In this document: positions 1-8,553 of the stretch, in pieces
Position numbering within the stretch: position 1 is the first letter of the stretch
Layout of the letters: each line of letters opens with the position of its first letter
From: Haloglomus litoreum
GTDB taxonomy: Archaea > Halobacteriota > Halobacteria > Halobacteriales > Haloarculaceae
DNA length: 64,000 nt
Reading direction: 5' to 3'
Assembly: GCF_029338515.1 (NCBI RefSeq)
Contig: NZ_CP119988.1
Coordinates: 1,054,001 to 1,118,000, forward strand
Program-made: the position numbers and the translations under genes
Notes under the pieces: generated by a model
Seen by the model: only the letters and a program-made list of their open reading frames with translations
What the model was told of the DNA's origin: nothing
Databases searched by the model: none

Positions 1-36
1 GACACCACTACCCCCGGACCGCACCGACGGTCGGCC

Positions 37-720
37 ATGACCCTTCGGTACGTGACGACCAACCCCGGGAAGGTGCGGGAGGCCGAGGAGTACCTCGACG
101 ACGTGACGGCGCTGGACTACGACTACACCGAGATCCAGGCGCCCACACTCGGGCCCATCGCGGCCCACGGCGCCCGCGAGGCGTACCGACACGCGGGCGA
201 GCCGGTCATCGTCGACGACGCCGGCCTGTTCGTCGAGGCGCTGGACGGGTTCCCGGGGCCGTACTCCTCGTACGTCGAGAACACGCTGGGCGTGGAGCTG
301 ACGGGTCGGGTCGCCCGGGAGGCCGCCGCGGGTTCGGACGGTGACGATGCGGTCGCACGCGCGGCGTTCCGCTGTGTCATCGGCTACTGCGACGGCGACG
401 ACTTCGCCGCGACGCCGGAACCCGTCGACCGCGGCGAGCGCCGGGGCCAGGACCTCGCGGCTGCCGACCGCGACAGTGCAACGACGGACGCGCAGGTCGC
501 GGGCGGCGCCGCGGATGGGAGCGCCCTCCCCGTGAAGCTGTTCGAGGGTGTCGTGCCGGGCCGTATCGTCGAGCCACGCGGCGACGGCGGGTTCGGCTAC
601 GACCCCATCTTCGAGCACGACGGGACGACCTTCGCGGAGATGGATGCGGCGGCGAAGAACGCCGTCTCGCATCGTGGGCGAGCGCTCGCGAAGTTCGCCG
701 ACTGGTTCGCCGAGCGGTAG
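37..720 (+). CDS. rdgB: XTP/dITP diphosphatase (RdgB/HAM1 family)
   Basis: Cytosolic house-cleaning pyrophosphatase that hydrolyses non-canonical purine triphosphates (ITP, XTP) to monophosphates. The 227-residue product opens with the family motif TTNPGKVREAEEYL (residues 7-20), has IVDDAGLFVEAL with the general-base Asp near residue 54, and ends with GGFGYDPIFEHDGTTFAEM and SHRGRALAKF, the nucleotide-binding loops of the family. Archaeal homologues are about 185-200 residues; the extra length is a charged, low-complexity insert at about residues 118-165, between the two halves of the fold. The start ATG at 37 places the strand-1 motif correctly. It is convergent with the histidine kinase that ends at 761. 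Confidence 0.93.
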   Translation: MTLRYVTTNPGKVREAEEYLDDVTALDYDYTEIQAPTLGPIAAHGAREAYRHAGEPVIVDDAGLFVEALDGFPGPYSSYVENTLGVELTGRVAREAAAGSDGDDAVARAAFRCVIGYCDGDDFAATPEPVDRGERRGQDLAAADRDSATTDAQVAGGAADGSALPVKLFEGVVPGRIVEPRGDGGFGYDPIFEHDGTTFAEMDAAAKNAVSHRGRALAKFADWFAER

Positions 721-760
721 TGCCGACGCCGCCCCGGCCGGTCGGTTCCCGCGACTCTCG

Positions 761-2302
761 TCAGTCGGTGGTCCCGGACTGCTCACCGCCGCTCTCGGCG
801 GTCGTCCCGGCCTCTCCTGCCGCGGTCGCACCCTCGCCGCTGTCGCTTGCCGGCTTCAGGCGAATCGTGACCGCCGTCCCGCCGGCCTCGCGCTCCTCGA
901 ACCTGAGCTCCCCGCCCGCGTCGCTCACGATCCAGTTGACGGCCCACAGCCCGATGCCGGTCGCGTGGTTGACCTTGGAGGCAGCCGTCTCGTCGAGCAT
1001 CTCATCGATCTCCATCTCGGGGATTCCCGGGCCGTCGTCGGCCACCACGAGTTCGTAGTAGGTGCCGTCGGGCGACCGGCGGGTTCGAATCTCGACGTGC
1101 GGCGTGGTCTGGTCGCTGTGGAGGATGGCGTTCTCGACGAGCTCTCCGATGGCCGCGACGAGCGCGGTCGTCCCCTGTACGTACTCGTCGCCGGGACAGT
1201 CGATCTCCCGGGTCCAGCCGTCGTGGGTCGCGTCGACGTCCTCCAGTGCCCGGTCGACGAGCGACCGCAGTTCCATCGTCCGCAGCGTCAGGTCACCCGA
1301 GACCACCTTCTCGATGTCGACGGTCCGTTCGCTGAGCGTCGCGAGTTGCTCCGCGGATTCCGTGATGGCGGCCGCCGCCCGGGACTCCTCCAGGCGATCC
1401 GCGTGGCCCATGATGACGGTGAGCTTGTTGCGGATGTTGTGCCGGAGGATGCGCGAGAGGACCCGCAGCCGCTCCTTGCGCTGCTTGCGCTCCGTGATGT
1501 CGATGTAGATGCCGTACTTGTCCTGCTCGGTCGGCGCGCTGACGGGGGCGGTCATCCGGATGAAGTCCCGGAGCCCATCGTCGGTCTTCAGCGTGACCTC
1601 GCTCCCCTGCCACTCGCCCCGCTCGCGGTCGGCGTCGACGCTCCGTTCGGTCGTCGGCTCCACGGCCCGCCCGTCCGCGGTTCGGGGGACGACGTAGTCG
1701 TTGAGGTTCTGCCCCCGGAGTTCGCCCTCGGCGAAGCCGAACACCTCCTCGAACGCCGGGTTGACCGAGTCCACGATGGGGCTGTCGTCCTCGAGGCGGA
1801 CGGAGACGACGGAGTTCGGAACGTTCTCGAACAGTGCCGAGAACCGGTCGCGCTCTGCGCGGAGTTCCTCGCGCTTCTGCTCGACGCGGGCGTTGTAGAC
1901 CCCGACACCGAGACCGCCGACCGCACCCACGATGAGCGTGTCCCCGGCGAGCGCGAACGGCTCCAGGCCGCCCTGGGTGTAGTACTGGATGCCCACCGTC
2001 GAGGCGACCGTGAGGGTCACGACGAGTGTGACCCCGACGACCCATCTGGCGACGGTCCAGCCGAACGACGGTTCGTGGTCGCCGCGGACGAGCCAGACGC
2101 CCGCGGCCACGAGCAGCGCCGCGAAGGCGATGGTGCCGGCGCTCTCGAGGAGTGTTGCGTACAGCGGATTGCCCCGTATCGTGAGGTCACGATACACGTT
2201 GGTCAGCGGCACCGTGAGCAGGGTCGCACCCAGCGCGCCGACGACCACGCCGCCCGTCTGCTGCCGGACCGGGCCGGCCCCTCCCCGGGCGTCGCGGGTC
2301 AT
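761..2302 (-). CDS. membrane PAS-domain sensor histidine kinase
   Basis: Predicted sensor kinase of 513 residues. Hydrophobic segments at about residues 18-38, 54-73, 87-105 and 118-137 form an N-terminal membrane module; a PAS domain follows at about 150-270. The phosphoacceptor helix contains RHNIRNKL with His288, the haloarchaeal HisKA variant. The ATPase domain has an N box (GELVENA, Asn391), a G1 box (DDGPGIP, 422-428) and a G2 box (GIGLW, 449-453). The C-terminal 30 residues are Gly/Glu/Ser-rich. No response regulator lies next to it, so its output partner is unknown; haloarchaeal orphan kinases of this type are common. The ligand cannot be inferred. Confidence 0.9.
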   Translation of the reverse strand: MTRDARGGAGPVRQQTGGVVVGALGATLLTVPLTNVYRDLTIRGNPLYATLLESAGTIAFAALLVAAGVWLVRGDHEPSFGWTVARWVVGVTLVVTLTVASTVGIQYYTQGGLEPFALAGDTLIVGAVGGLGVGVYNARVEQKREELRAERDRFSALFENVPNSVVSVRLEDDSPIVDSVNPAFEEVFGFAEGELRGQNLNDYVVPRTADGRAVEPTTERSVDADRERGEWQGSEVTLKTDDGLRDFIRMTAPVSAPTEQDKYGIYIDITERKQRKERLRVLSRILRHNIRNKLTVIMGHADRLEESRAAAAITESAEQLATLSERTVDIEKVVSGDLTLRTMELRSLVDRALEDVDATHDGWTREIDCPGDEYVQGTTALVAAIGELVENAILHSDQTTPHVEIRTRRSPDGTYYELVVADDGPGIPEMEIDEMLDETAASKVNHATGIGLWAVNWIVSDAGGELRFEEREAGGTAVTIRLKPASDSGEGATAAGEAGTTAESGGEQSGTTD

Positions 2303-2461
2303 GGGAGATGTTCGGCACGCGAATTGTTATATCTAGTCATCGCGGTAGGGAGCAGTCGTCGTGTTGGCACCGTGAGACGACAGTTCTCGGCGGGCAGGGG
2401 CGAGCGACACCATCGGCGTGCCCGTCCGGGTGCCGGGTGGTCTGCGACCGGCCACCACTCG

Positions 2462-4231
2462 TCAGGTCAGCAGTCGTGGCCCGAACACCATCACCAGCAG
2501 GCCGACGATCATCACGATGCTGACTGTCGTGGTGACGGCCGAGGTGAGCGCCCGGCCGTCCGAGACGGGGAGCCGGGAGACGACCGTCTCGGTCGAGGTC
2601 CGGAGGATGTGGCCGCCGTCCAGCGGGTAGGCGGGGACGCAGTTGAACTGGCCGATGATGAGGTTGATCCACGCCGTCCAGAACAGCAGGTTGGCCAGCA
2701 GGAAGACGAGGCCGGGCCCGAGCAGCCCGAGCGGGCCGCTCACGCTGTAGAAGTTCGTCACCGGCCCGACGAAGCCGGCGAAGTTGTACCCGACGTTGGG
2801 GAGCGTCAGCGACGCGAACGGGAGGACGAGGGTGAGGTAGGCCCGCTCGATACCGCCGATGCCGCCGCCCCCGTTCCCACCGAGGACCGTCAGGAAGGTG
2901 TCGGCGGGGTAGACGTCGACCCCGAAGTCGTCGAGGACGAACCCGGAGACGCCGCGCTGGACCCTGACCCCGAGGACGGCGTCCTCACCGCTACCGCCGA
3001 GTTCGACCTCGAAGGTGCGGCGCTCGCCGTCGAAGCCCCCGACGTAGCCCGTCACGGAGACGGTGTCACCCGGCTGGCGCCCGTCGAGGACCGCGCTCAG
3101 GTCGTCGAAGTCGACGGTCCGGTTGCCGGCGATGGACGTGACGATGACCGTCTCGCCGCCCGAGAGGTCGGTCTGCCCCGCGAGCGCGCCGTCGGGCGCG
3201 ACGAGGCTGTAGGTCCCGACCGGGATGGTTACCGAGCGGGTGCCGTTCGCGCCGCGGACGGTCAGGTCGGCGACCGGGCGGGACGCGACGGCGTCCTCGA
3301 AGCCGGTCACGGTCGACACCTCGCTCCCGTTGACCGCGGTGATGGTCTCGTTGACCGCGATGGGGCCGTCCCTGACCGCGACGGTGACGAGCACCTCGCG
3401 CTGGACCGGGACCGACTCCCCACCCTTCAGGCCGACCGAGACGGTGTCCGCGGTCGAGTCCGAGAGGGCCGCCTGCATCGCGTTGGCGTCCTCGACGGAC
3501 TGCCCCTCGACGCTCGTGATGACGGTTCCCCGGTCGATGCCGGCGTCCCTGGCCGGCGAGCCGGGGAGCGAGCCGCCGATGGGGGCGCCGGCGGCGACGC
3601 TGATGCTGCCGGCGACGGGGCCGAACAGCAGGAGGAACGCGAGGACGGAGACGGCGAAGTTGTTGGTCACGCCGGCCGCGAACATCCGGGTCTGCCCGCC
3701 CCGGCTCGCGCGGTTGCGCGAGGCCTCGTCCGGCTCGACGAACGCGCCGATGGGGATGAACGCCAGCAGCGCCAGCCCCATCGACTCGATGTCGATGTCC
3801 TCGACCCGGCAGAGCAGGCCGTGCCCGCCCTCGTGGACCACGAGGCCGATGAGCAGTCCCGTGAGTATCTCGGGCGCCACGGAGAGGGGGAGGAAGTCGT
3901 TGACGCCGGGGATGGCGAGGACGTTCTGCGGCTCGTTCAGGGCCGTCGGTGTCGGGTTCTGGATGGCCGAGACCGCCGCGAACGCGACCAGGGCGAACGA
4001 CCCGACCATCACCACCAGCGCGATGCCGACGCCGAGGTTGCCCCACGCCCGCCAGAACCGCCTGGGCCCTGCGAGCCAGTTCAGGAACGCCTTGCCGCGC
4101 TGGGTGTGGATCGTCGTGATGGGTCCCGAGACGCGGATGGCCTCGGGGAGCCGCCCCTGCGCCTTCAGGGTCATCGCGACGAGGGTGTAGAGGAGGATGC
4201 CTCCACCCACCAGCCACAGCGTGCTTACCAT
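2462..4231 (-). CDS. site-2 protease family zinc metalloprotease (M50) with PDZ domains
   Basis: Intramembrane zinc protease of 589 residues. The zinc motif HEGGH is at residues 133-137 inside a membrane segment, and the second M50 motif PLDGGHIL (Asp ligand) is near residue 545. Between them lie PDZ-like regions at about 200-460, with the ligand-loop pattern SPARDAGIDRGTVITSVEG and similar repeats. Other membrane segments are at about 8-22, 64-90, 120-135, 172-195 and near the C-terminus. Such proteases cleave transmembrane regulators or clear membrane fragments; the substrate here is unknown. It is the first gene beside the repeat-rich gap, with no obvious partner. Confidence 0.92.
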   Translation of the reverse strand: MVSTLWLVGGGILLYTLVAMTLKAQGRLPEAIRVSGPITTIHTQRGKAFLNWLAGPRRFWRAWGNLGVGIALVVMVGSFALVAFAAVSAIQNPTPTALNEPQNVLAIPGVNDFLPLSVAPEILTGLLIGLVVHEGGHGLLCRVEDIDIESMGLALLAFIPIGAFVEPDEASRNRASRGGQTRMFAAGVTNNFAVSVLAFLLLFGPVAGSISVAAGAPIGGSLPGSPARDAGIDRGTVITSVEGQSVEDANAMQAALSDSTADTVSVGLKGGESVPVQREVLVTVAVRDGPIAVNETITAVNGSEVSTVTGFEDAVASRPVADLTVRGANGTRSVTIPVGTYSLVAPDGALAGQTDLSGGETVIVTSIAGNRTVDFDDLSAVLDGRQPGDTVSVTGYVGGFDGERRTFEVELGGSGEDAVLGVRVQRGVSGFVLDDFGVDVYPADTFLTVLGGNGGGGIGGIERAYLTLVLPFASLTLPNVGYNFAGFVGPVTNFYSVSGPLGLLGPGLVFLLANLLFWTAWINLIIGQFNCVPAYPLDGGHILRTSTETVVSRLPVSDGRALTSAVTTTVSIVMIVGLLVMVFGPRLLT

Positions 4232-4461
4232 TGTATCGGGGGAGGGTCCTGTGGCTCAAATGGATTCGGGTTGCGGGACGGGATGTGTGACGATTTAGTT
4301 GGGAGAGAGATGTGGATATTTGGATGATAACTGGTGGATTGGCGGCCTCTGCGAGATATCTCGGGAATTGTGGGGTTGTTGTCGCTCGAACCGCTCTTCG
4401 GGCTCGATGCCAGAATCTGGCGTTCCCGGCGGTTATCGCTGTGACGGTGGCGACGACGCCC

Positions 4462-4592
4462 GAACCGTGTAGAAGGTCCCGTCCGCTCACAATACGGCGG
4501 CGACAGCCACGACGGAGCCCTGTCGAAAGCGCCCGCCCGCTCTCTGTAAAACGGGACCACGACGGAACCGTGTCGAAAGCCCCCGCCCGCTC
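4462..4592. repeat. three imperfect ~50-bp tandem repeats
   Basis: The core GACGGAACCGTGTCGAAAGC followed by a CCCGCCCGCTC-like tail occurs ending at 4488 (most degenerate, with GTGTAGAAGG), 4542 and 4592. The copies at 4508-4542 and 4558-4592 are nearly identical over 35 bases; the spacing between repeat ends is 54 and 50 bases. Each copy carries a GTCGAAAGC-like block before a C-rich stretch. Confidence 0.65.
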
Positions 4593-4607
4593 GACTCGGG
4601 GGTGGTT

Positions 4608-5167
4608 CGAAAATCGGAGATTTTCGTCATCACGAGAGAGCTTCGCTCTCTCGAACGACCTCGCTGCGCTCCTCGGTTTCGCTCCGCTCACCCTGCGGTG
4701 CTTACGTCGGCCGCCGTCGTCGAGCGATTTCTCGGCTCCGCCGAGAAATGTATCGCTGGCGTTCACGAGAGCGGAGCTCTCGTGCAGCCCATCAGAACGC
4801 TTCGCGTTCTGAGGACGGCAGAGCCGCCAGCCGAGCGGCCCCTTTCAGTCCCGCCCTGTTGCCTGTGGCACCGAGCGTTCGGGCGTGGTGGTTCCATCGG
4901 AGTGCTAGTGGCCCCACACCTCCCCGCGCTCGCACCGTCAGAGCAAGCTCTGACGAGCTGCTCGAAAATCGAGGATTTTCGGCATGACGAGACGGCTTCG
5001 CCGTCTCGAACCACCTCGTTCGCTTCGCTCACGAGGACGCCGCTGTGTTCCGACACGCTCGCTGTCGTCGTCGGCGTCTCCGGAAATCACAGATTTCCGC
5101 GATGATGAAAATCGCGACGCGATTTTCAGATCACTCCGCGCCGACTGCAAGCGGGACGGAGTCCCGC
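4608..5167. repeat. cluster of about ten triloop palindromes
   Basis: Perfect or near-perfect inverted repeats, most with an 8-9 base stem and a 3-base loop, at about 4608-4626 (CGAAAATC/GGA), 4633-4653 (CGAGAGAGC/TTC), 4727-4749 (centre CTC), 4764-4784 (CACGAGAGC/GGA), 4792-4811 (AGAACGC/TTC), 4937-4954, 4963-4981 (CGAAAATC/GAG), 4988-5008 (CGAGACGGC/TTC), 5081-5099 (CGGAAATC/ACA), 5107-5127 (GAAAATCGC/GAC) and 5151-5167 (GCGGGAC/GGA). The stems differ in sequence but share geometry, which is why the spurious frames here are rich in repeated peptides. Confidence 0.7.
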
Positions 5168-5328
5168 CCTGCTCGCGGTCTCCACAGCGGGGGCGCGAGC
5201 GCGCTTCCTAGTCCCGGAACCGGCCGGTCGACCAACCACCACTTGGCCGGGAGCGCGTGGTGGAACGAAGTGGAGCCCGCGCGACCTCGGGGAAGGGCAG
5301 GGCCACAGCGCCCGTGGAACAGCCGAAT

Positions 5329-5380
5329 CCTGGTGGACTCGAAGGGGGAGTCGAGAACGCGAGGGCTTCGGAAGCAGTTC
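5329..5380 (+). repeat. dispersed repeat, copy 1
   Basis: The segment starts CCTGGTGGACTCGAAGGG and ends GCGAGGGCTTCGGAAGCAG plus TTC. The same two blocks occur joined, in inverted orientation, at 9283-9321; this copy carries about 13 extra bases between the blocks. Confidence 0.6.
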
Positions 5381-5444
5381 CGTTGCCGTCGGAATCGCCA
5401 TCCCCGTCAGAGAGCGCGATGGAACCGCACGACCCCGAACGCGA

Positions 5445-7310
5445 CTACGCCAGGAAGAAGATGAGGCCGCTGATGGCCGTCACCGCGAGGATGAACACCG
5501 CCGCGAGCGCGCCGCCCATCGAGATCATCGCGTTGGCGTGGGAGGCGAGCGTCTCCGTGCGGTCGTTGCCGAAGACGGTGACCTCGGCGCGCTCGGTCGC
5601 CATCCCCGCCTCGACGGGGCCGATGTCGTCGATGGCCTCCCGGGTGACCGCCTCGACCGCGTCGCCGAGTTCGTCGCCGTCGATGGCGGTACCGACCTGG
5701 TTGACCGCCTCGACGGTGTTGACGATGTGCGTGTCCGTCGTGAGCATCTCCGCGTCGTCGAGGTCGAGTTCGGTGACGAGGCGCCGGACGAGCCGGTCGC
5801 GGAGCCCGGGCTCCATGTTGTTCCCGTCGATGACGACGTACGCCGTGCGCTGGCCGTCGACCTGGGTGATGGCGACCCGGATGCCCAGCGGTCCGATGCC
5901 GTCCTGGGGGGTCCACCGCGTGCGGTCCCAGGCGACCCCGAGTTCGAGCGGGTGGCGCGCGGCCGCGCCGAGGGCCTCGCCCAGTTCGCCGGCGGCCTGG
6001 ATCATGTCGAACGAGCGCTTCGACCCCGGCGTGATGTGGCCGAGGTCGTCGCCCTCCAGTCCGTTGTTGCAGTTGTGGGCGTCCGCCAGCAGGACGTCCT
6101 CCAGGCCGCCCGAGCGGGCCTCGGCCTGGGCCGAGAGCCCGACCGCGTACTCCACGTCGTCGGCGAAGGCGGGCGCGTAGGTGGCGGTCATGAACGCGTC
6201 GTCGCCGAACGCCTGCCCGATGAGGGTGGCCTCGCCGTGGCTGGTGCGCTGCGAGCGGGTCGCCTCGGCGGTGTACTCGATCTCGTCGAACGCGCGATCG
6301 GCGGCGTCGATGATGGTCTCGACCTCGCGGGCCGTGACGAGGTTGAAGTCGTGGCCTGCGGTCGCGTGCGGCGGGAACGCGAGGCCGTCGGCCTCCTGGG
6401 CCACGCGCTCGGGGAGGTTGCCGCCGCCGATCTCGCCCATCGGCCCCGGGTGGATCATCGGGAGGACGAAGCGGGCCTTCTCGACGCCGCCGGGCTCGCG
6501 GAACGCTAGGACGGTCACGGGGACGACGGCCTCCTCGCCGAGCTGCTCGAAGAACTCCTCCAGCTCGTCGGTCCCCTCGGCGATGTGGCCGACGAAGCCC
6601 CGGAGGAAGTCCAGCACCGAGACCCCCAGCGAGTTCCGCCACGGCCGGTCGATGACCAGCAGGAACGCGTAGACCGAGCCGACGTACAGTACGCAGGTGA
6701 TGGCAAGCAGGACGAACGTCTCCGGGCCGACGACGGTGAGTTCCTGTGGCGCCTGATCGGCGCGGTTGAGGAAGACCTGGGTGAGCGGCCCACCGACCTC
6801 GAAGAAGCGGAGCGTCCCGCTGTAGATGAACAGGAGGACGGCGGCGGCGACGGTCTGGATGCTGGCGGGCACGACGGCGGCGGCCAGCGACTCGTGCGAG
6901 ACGGCCATGATGACGAGCAACCGGAGGGCGAAGATGCTGGCCAGCGACGCCACGAGCGCGTCGAAGACGAACTGTTGGCCCAGCCCCGTCAGCACGGCCA
7001 CCGCGCCCGCTGCGGTCAGCACGACGACGACGACCAGTTCGCAGGTCAGCGCGAGCAACGAGGCCCGGTTCGGGGTGAGGTGGCCGCCGAACAGTCGGTC
7101 GACGGGCGGGGTCAGCAGCGACGCGGCCACCGTCGGGACGCCGATGTAGAAGACCCCCTGCCACGCGTCCTCGAGGACGAACCGGGAGTCGAAGGCGGCC
7201 ACGCCCGCGAACGCGGCGATGAGGAGCGCGAAGGCGATGCTGGAGTACCAGCTCGGCGCCCGGAAGATGAACCGCGACAGCGAGGCCAGATCGCCCTGTG
7301 TGTTGCTCAT
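5445..7310 (-). CDS. DUF2070 family archaeal membrane protein
   Basis: A 621-residue protein of the archaeal DUF2070 family, function unknown. The N-terminal 210 residues hold about six to seven membrane segments (for example residues 19-38, 53-63, 82-107, 125-140, 148-165, 187-210). A long soluble central part (about 215-580) contains the conserved stretches MIHPGPMGEIGGGNLPE, ADAHNCNNG and VVIDGNNMEPG, which resemble metal- or phosphate-binding loops, and a last membrane helix lies at about 595-618. The recurring Asp/His/Asn residues suggest an enzymatic soluble domain, but no reaction is known. It stands alone, upstream of guaA on the same strand with a 103-base gap. Confidence 0.85.
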   Translation of the reverse strand: MSNTQGDLASLSRFIFRAPSWYSSIAFALLIAAFAGVAAFDSRFVLEDAWQGVFYIGVPTVAASLLTPPVDRLFGGHLTPNRASLLALTCELVVVVVLTAAGAVAVLTGLGQQFVFDALVASLASIFALRLLVIMAVSHESLAAAVVPASIQTVAAAVLLFIYSGTLRFFEVGGPLTQVFLNRADQAPQELTVVGPETFVLLAITCVLYVGSVYAFLLVIDRPWRNSLGVSVLDFLRGFVGHIAEGTDELEEFFEQLGEEAVVPVTVLAFREPGGVEKARFVLPMIHPGPMGEIGGGNLPERVAQEADGLAFPPHATAGHDFNLVTAREVETIIDAADRAFDEIEYTAEATRSQRTSHGEATLIGQAFGDDAFMTATYAPAFADDVEYAVGLSAQAEARSGGLEDVLLADAHNCNNGLEGDDLGHITPGSKRSFDMIQAAGELGEALGAAARHPLELGVAWDRTRWTPQDGIGPLGIRVAITQVDGQRTAYVVIDGNNMEPGLRDRLVRRLVTELDLDDAEMLTTDTHIVNTVEAVNQVGTAIDGDELGDAVEAVTREAIDDIGPVEAGMATERAEVTVFGNDRTETLASHANAMISMGGALAAVFILAVTAISGLIFFLA

Positions 7311-7412
7311 TGTGGAGGGGGGTGGTGGCTGTTATGCCGACGTACTCGCGCGCCGACATAAATCGGTCGTGCGCGTCCGACGGCTGACGGACGGGTCCCG
7401 GCGTGTGGGCCG

Positions 7413-7967
7413 CTACCGCCCCTCACACACCGCGCGGAAGTTCTCGAACACCTCCTCGCCACGCTCGGTGTGGGCGACCTCCGGGTGCCACTGGACGCCG
7501 TAGAGGTCGTGGTCGGTGTCGCTCATCGCCTCGACGCCGCAGACATCGCTCTCCGCCGTGCGGGTGAAGCCCTCGGGGACGCGCTTGACCTCGTCGGCGT
7601 GGCTGGCCCACACCCGGGTCTCGGGCGCCAGCGAGCCGACCAGCGGGTCGTCCTCGTCATCGATGCGGACGGTCACGTCGGCGTAGCCGCCGTAGTCGCC
7701 GGCGCCGACCTCGCCGCCGAGTTCGGCGGCGATGAGCTGCATCCCCAGGCAGATGCCCAGGACGGGCACGCCCGCGTCGAGGTAGTCGGGTGCGCGGCCG
7801 ATACGGTCCATGTCGGGACCGCCCGAGAGGACGACGCCGTCGGCCTCGACCTCGTCGGGCGGGGTCTCGTTGTCGACGATGTCGGTGTCGACACCGATGT
7901 CGCGGAGCGCCCGCTGCTCCAGATGGGTGAACTGTCCGTGGTTGTCCACCACGACGATACGGGTCAT
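7413..7967 (-). CDS. guaA: GMP synthase glutamine amidotransferase subunit
   Basis: Class I glutamine amidotransferase of 184 residues that supplies ammonia for converting XMP to GMP; in archaea it pairs with a separate ATP-pyrophosphatase subunit, which is not in this window. The nucleophile Cys73 is in GICLGMQ, and His161 and Glu163 are in WHPEV, completing the triad. The frame is open for another 53 residues upstream, but the ATG at 7967 begins MTRIVVVDNHGQF, the family N-terminus, so that start was chosen. Confidence 0.93.
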   Translation of the reverse strand: MTRIVVVDNHGQFTHLEQRALRDIGVDTDIVDNETPPDEVEADGVVLSGGPDMDRIGRAPDYLDAGVPVLGICLGMQLIAAELGGEVGAGDYGGYADVTVRIDDEDDPLVGSLAPETRVWASHADEVKRVPEGFTRTAESDVCGVEAMSDTDHDLYGVQWHPEVAHTERGEEVFENFRAVCEGR

Positions 7968-8070
7968 TACTGCCTCTTCTCTCGTGGACGGGGATAAGCC
8001 TCCTGAAACGCGTGACTCGGCAGAAACGGCTCGTTTACGTTCGTCCTCGCGGGGGCGTCGTGGCCCCCGG

Positions 8071-8505
8071 TCAGAGTGCCGTCGGGTCGAACCGCTCGTT
8101 CCGGCCGGCCCACTCCTCGACCTCACGCGACGGGCGTGTATCGAGATACACCTCCACGCCGTTCCCCGCGGGGTCGTCGAAGTAGAGCGCCTTCGAGATG
8201 CCGTGGTCGACCGGTGCGACCTGGACGCCGCGTTCGCGCAGGCGCTCGTACGTCTCGCGGAGGGCCGTCCCGTCGGGCACCTCCCACGCCGAGTGGTAGA
8301 GCCCCACGCCGGGCCCGGGGGCGGCCGCCCCCTCGCCGAGGCCCTGCAGTGCGAGGTCGTGGTGATGCTCGCCGAACGTGAGGAACGCGAAGTTCCCGTG
8401 GCGCTCGGTCACGTCGAGGCCGAGCACATCGCGGTAGAACTCGATGGACCGGTCCACGTCCCGCACCTTCAGGTGGACGTGGCCGAGGTGTGGCTGGTCG
8501 CTCAT
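8071..8505 (-). CDS. VOC family (glyoxalase/dioxygenase-like) protein
   Basis: A 144-residue vicinal-oxygen-chelate protein made of two beta-alpha-beta-beta-beta halves. Candidate metal ligands are His9 or His11 (GHVHLKV), His71 (GLYHSAWEV) and Glu118 (NGVEVYLD), at the usual spacing for type I extradiol dioxygenases and glyoxalases. FYRDVLGLDVTER at residues 23-35 is the typical first-module helix. The substrate cannot be read from the sequence; catechol-2,3-dioxygenase-like labels are common for this family. It is flanked by unrelated genes on the same strand. Confidence 0.88.
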   Translation of the reverse strand: MSDQPHLGHVHLKVRDVDRSIEFYRDVLGLDVTERHGNFAFLTFGEHHHDLALQGLGEGAAAPGPGVGLYHSAWEVPDGTALRETYERLRERGVQVAPVDHGISKALYFDDPAGNGVEVYLDTRPSREVEEWAGRNERFDPTAL

Positions 8506-8553
8506 ACGGATGCGAGCACGCCCGAGGACAAAAGTCCGGTAGCAACCCCGCGG

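Larger units (their letters stand above)
4232..5444. other. 1.2-kb gene-free region of tandem repeats and short hairpins
   Basis: No credible protein gene is seen on either strand: the open frames are Arg/Ser-rich shadows with no conserved motif. The proximal part (to about 4390) is comparatively AT-rich. It is followed by three imperfect 50-base repeats (4462-4592), a dense series of palindromes with 3-base loops (4608-5167), and a copy of a sequence also found inverted near 9.3 kb (5329-5380). The region separates two divergently placed membrane-protein blocks. A structured RNA or a degenerate repeat graveyard are both possible. Confidence 0.6.

Noticed and set aside
1081-1100. GGGTTCGAATCTC, a tRNA T-arm-like string
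   Set aside because: It lies inside the ATPase domain of the histidine kinase and no acceptor stem, D arm or anticodon arm can be paired around it.
548-4327. Very long open frame of 1259 codons on the plus strand
   Set aside because: It runs antisense to the histidine kinase and the site-2 protease, which have clear motifs; its Arg/Ser/Pro-rich translation shows no domain. Long antisense frames are normal at this GC content.
4462-5167. Repeats considered as a CRISPR array
   Set aside because: The repeat units are few and imperfect, spacers are not of constant length, stems vary in sequence and no cas gene is present.
4602-5211. Overlapping short frames in the repeat-rich gap
   Set aside because: They arise from palindromes and give Arg/Ser-rich repeats without conserved residues; no promoter-like box precedes them.
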